Positions 51,441 through 52,173 of a DNA stretch of 52,173 nucleotides are shown here, in pieces. Position 1 is the stretch's first letter. Each line of letters opens with the position of its first letter. Position numbers and translations under genes: made by a program. Source of the DNA: an uncultured bacterium (GTDB taxonomy: Bacteria > Actinomycetota > Coriobacteriia > Coriobacteriales > Coriobacteriaceae); contig CAJMPY010000019.1 in NCBI GenBank assembly GCA_905215385.1, forward strand, positions 1 through 52,173, written 5' to 3'. The notes below the pieces were generated by a model. That model had not been told where the DNA came from, made no database searches, and worked only from the letters and a program-made list of their open reading frames with translations.

Positions 51441-51980
51441 CTATGCTCCTAGCGTATCTTGCGAAGCATCGCCCAGGTGCTCCGTCAATGCTGAATTCTG
51501 CAGCTGCTCGAGCTCATCTAATACAGAGCGAGCCTCTTTAAATGTCTGCGCAACGCGTTTCTTGGTGCTCACCTTTTCATCTTTTGGCTTAGGCCGAGCA
51601 TCTTCGGTAATCGCGATGGCATTCGCAACGGCCAAGTCTCCCGTAAGCGTAATGGAAAGAGCGACCTCAACAACGCCCAGTTCTTGAGCGATCTCGAGAG
51701 CACGGCCCGAAAGCAGCGCCTTCGGTTTGCCGAGTTTATCACGCGTAACCGAAACATCCTTGCGACCAACGCCTTGACTAAAACCCGTGCCGAGAGCTTT
51801 AAGTACCGCCTCGCGCGAAGCAAAGCGGCTGGCATAGTGAGCAGCGGGACGCGATGATGCATCGCAATACGCGCGCTCTTCTTCGGTAAACACACGCCGA
51901 GCAAACGACGGCGTCTTTTCAAGAATTGATTTCATACAGGAAATCTCGACGATATCAACGCCGATACCAGCTTCAGCCAT
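51441..51980 (-). CDS. acpS: Holo-[acyl-carrier-protein] synthase
   Basis: A 179-residue phosphopantetheinyl transferase. GIGVDIVEI carries the Mg-binding Asp and RFASREAVLKALGTG the catalytic Glu/Lys region. It transfers phosphopantetheine from CoA to ACP. The core ends near residue 125; about 50 extra charged residues (KPKDEKVSTKKRVAQTFKEA) extend beyond the usual length. The start at 51980 follows GGAGGTGAAC. It is the first gene of the housekeeping operon. Confidence 0.94.
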   Translation of the reverse strand: MAEAGIGVDIVEISCMKSILEKTPSFARRVFTEEERAYCDASSRPAAHYASRFASREAVLKALGTGFSQGVGRKDVSVTRDKLGKPKALLSGRALEIAQELGVVEVALSITLTGDLAVANAIAITEDARPKPKDEKVSTKKRVAQTFKEARSVLDELEQLQNSALTEHLGDASQDTLGA

Positions 51981-52009
51981 GTTCACCTCCATATCGCACA
52001 GACTAAGTT

Positions 52010-52039
52010 ATTGTAGCCCGTTCGCAGAAGATGCGACAA
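52010..52039 (-). promoter_or_regulatory. Promoter of the acpS-tsaD operon
   Basis: TTGTCG (52034-52039), 18-nt spacer, TACAAT (52010-52015) on the minus strand, about 30 bp upstream of the acpS ATG. Confidence 0.65.
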
Positions 52040-52090
52040 ACGAGGGTTATAAAACACAGCTACTATGTGAGACAAATTGCCCGAGATACA

Positions 52091-52121
52091 AAAAAGGGGG
52101 AGGCCGCGAGGCCTCCCCCTT
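52091..52121 (-). terminator. Terminator of an upstream minus-strand gene
   Basis: AAGGGGGAGGCC-GCGA-GGCCTCCCCCTT. On the minus strand it runs into TTTTTT, so it ends a transcript that enters from beyond the right edge. Confidence 0.85.
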
Positions 52122-52173
52122 CTTCAAGTCTTGCGACGGCTCGGTGCCGTCCACCGGTCAGCGGCGCCCTGGC

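Overview
The window reads as chromosome from a high-GC, gut-type actinobacterium of the Coriobacteriia, most likely Collinsella or a close relative. This is inferred from gene content and protein style: a phosphoketolase shunt enzyme, a TsaB-RimI-TsaD triple fusion, GntR/UTRA and LacI sugar regulators, a maltodextrin ABC/MalQ/GlgP set, and a CstA transporter. No rRNA or other phylogenetic marker is present to prove it. Most genes lie on the minus strand.

Layout. 1-3.4 kb: a minus-strand sugar-phosphate (SIS) operon with two GntR/UTRA regulators. 3.4-8.9 kb: an AEC-family carrier bracketed by two copies of a composite double-hairpin repeat, then phosphoketolase (xfp) under twin LacI-type operators with a LacI regulator upstream. 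9.0-12.8 kb: murB, a secreted papain-fold wall hydrolase and galE. 12.8-24.4 kb is an accessory region. It holds an IS3 orfA remnant, an overlapping ATPase plus PD-(D/E)XK-like nuclease pair that looks like a defence module, and a decayed IS1595-type transposase. It also holds a compact RiPP locus (39-residue Cys-rich precursor, ABC ATPase, two permeases, radical SAM/SPASM maturase, ABC exporter), an XRE/DUF2975 pair, and IS110/IS21 remnants between long inverted repeats. 24.4-36.9 kb is alpha-glucan and sugar metabolism: malQ, glgP, a four-gene sugar ABC transporter, a GntR regulator and a divergent PTS EIICB fused to a HAD phosphatase. 37-42.3 kb: a polyprenyl synthase, a peptidoglycan-binding protein, tRNA-Gln with a repeat-rich 3' flank, and a large protein with a JetD-like TOPRIM end. 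42.4-44.6 kb: cstA behind a leader that looks like a ribosome-mediated attenuator with an Ile/Val-rich leader peptide. 45.2-52 kb: one tight housekeeping operon, acpS-nnrDE-alr-udg-tsaE-tsaB/rimI/tsaD.

The strongest candidates for undescribed biology are the RiPP locus, the ATPase-nuclease pair, the attenuator ahead of cstA, and two families of 3'-UTR hairpin elements. In those elements a conserved core or loop is flanked by about 31-42 bp inverted arms that match (perfectly, with one exception) within each copy but differ completely between copies. All functional statements are sequence-based inference; no database search was run.
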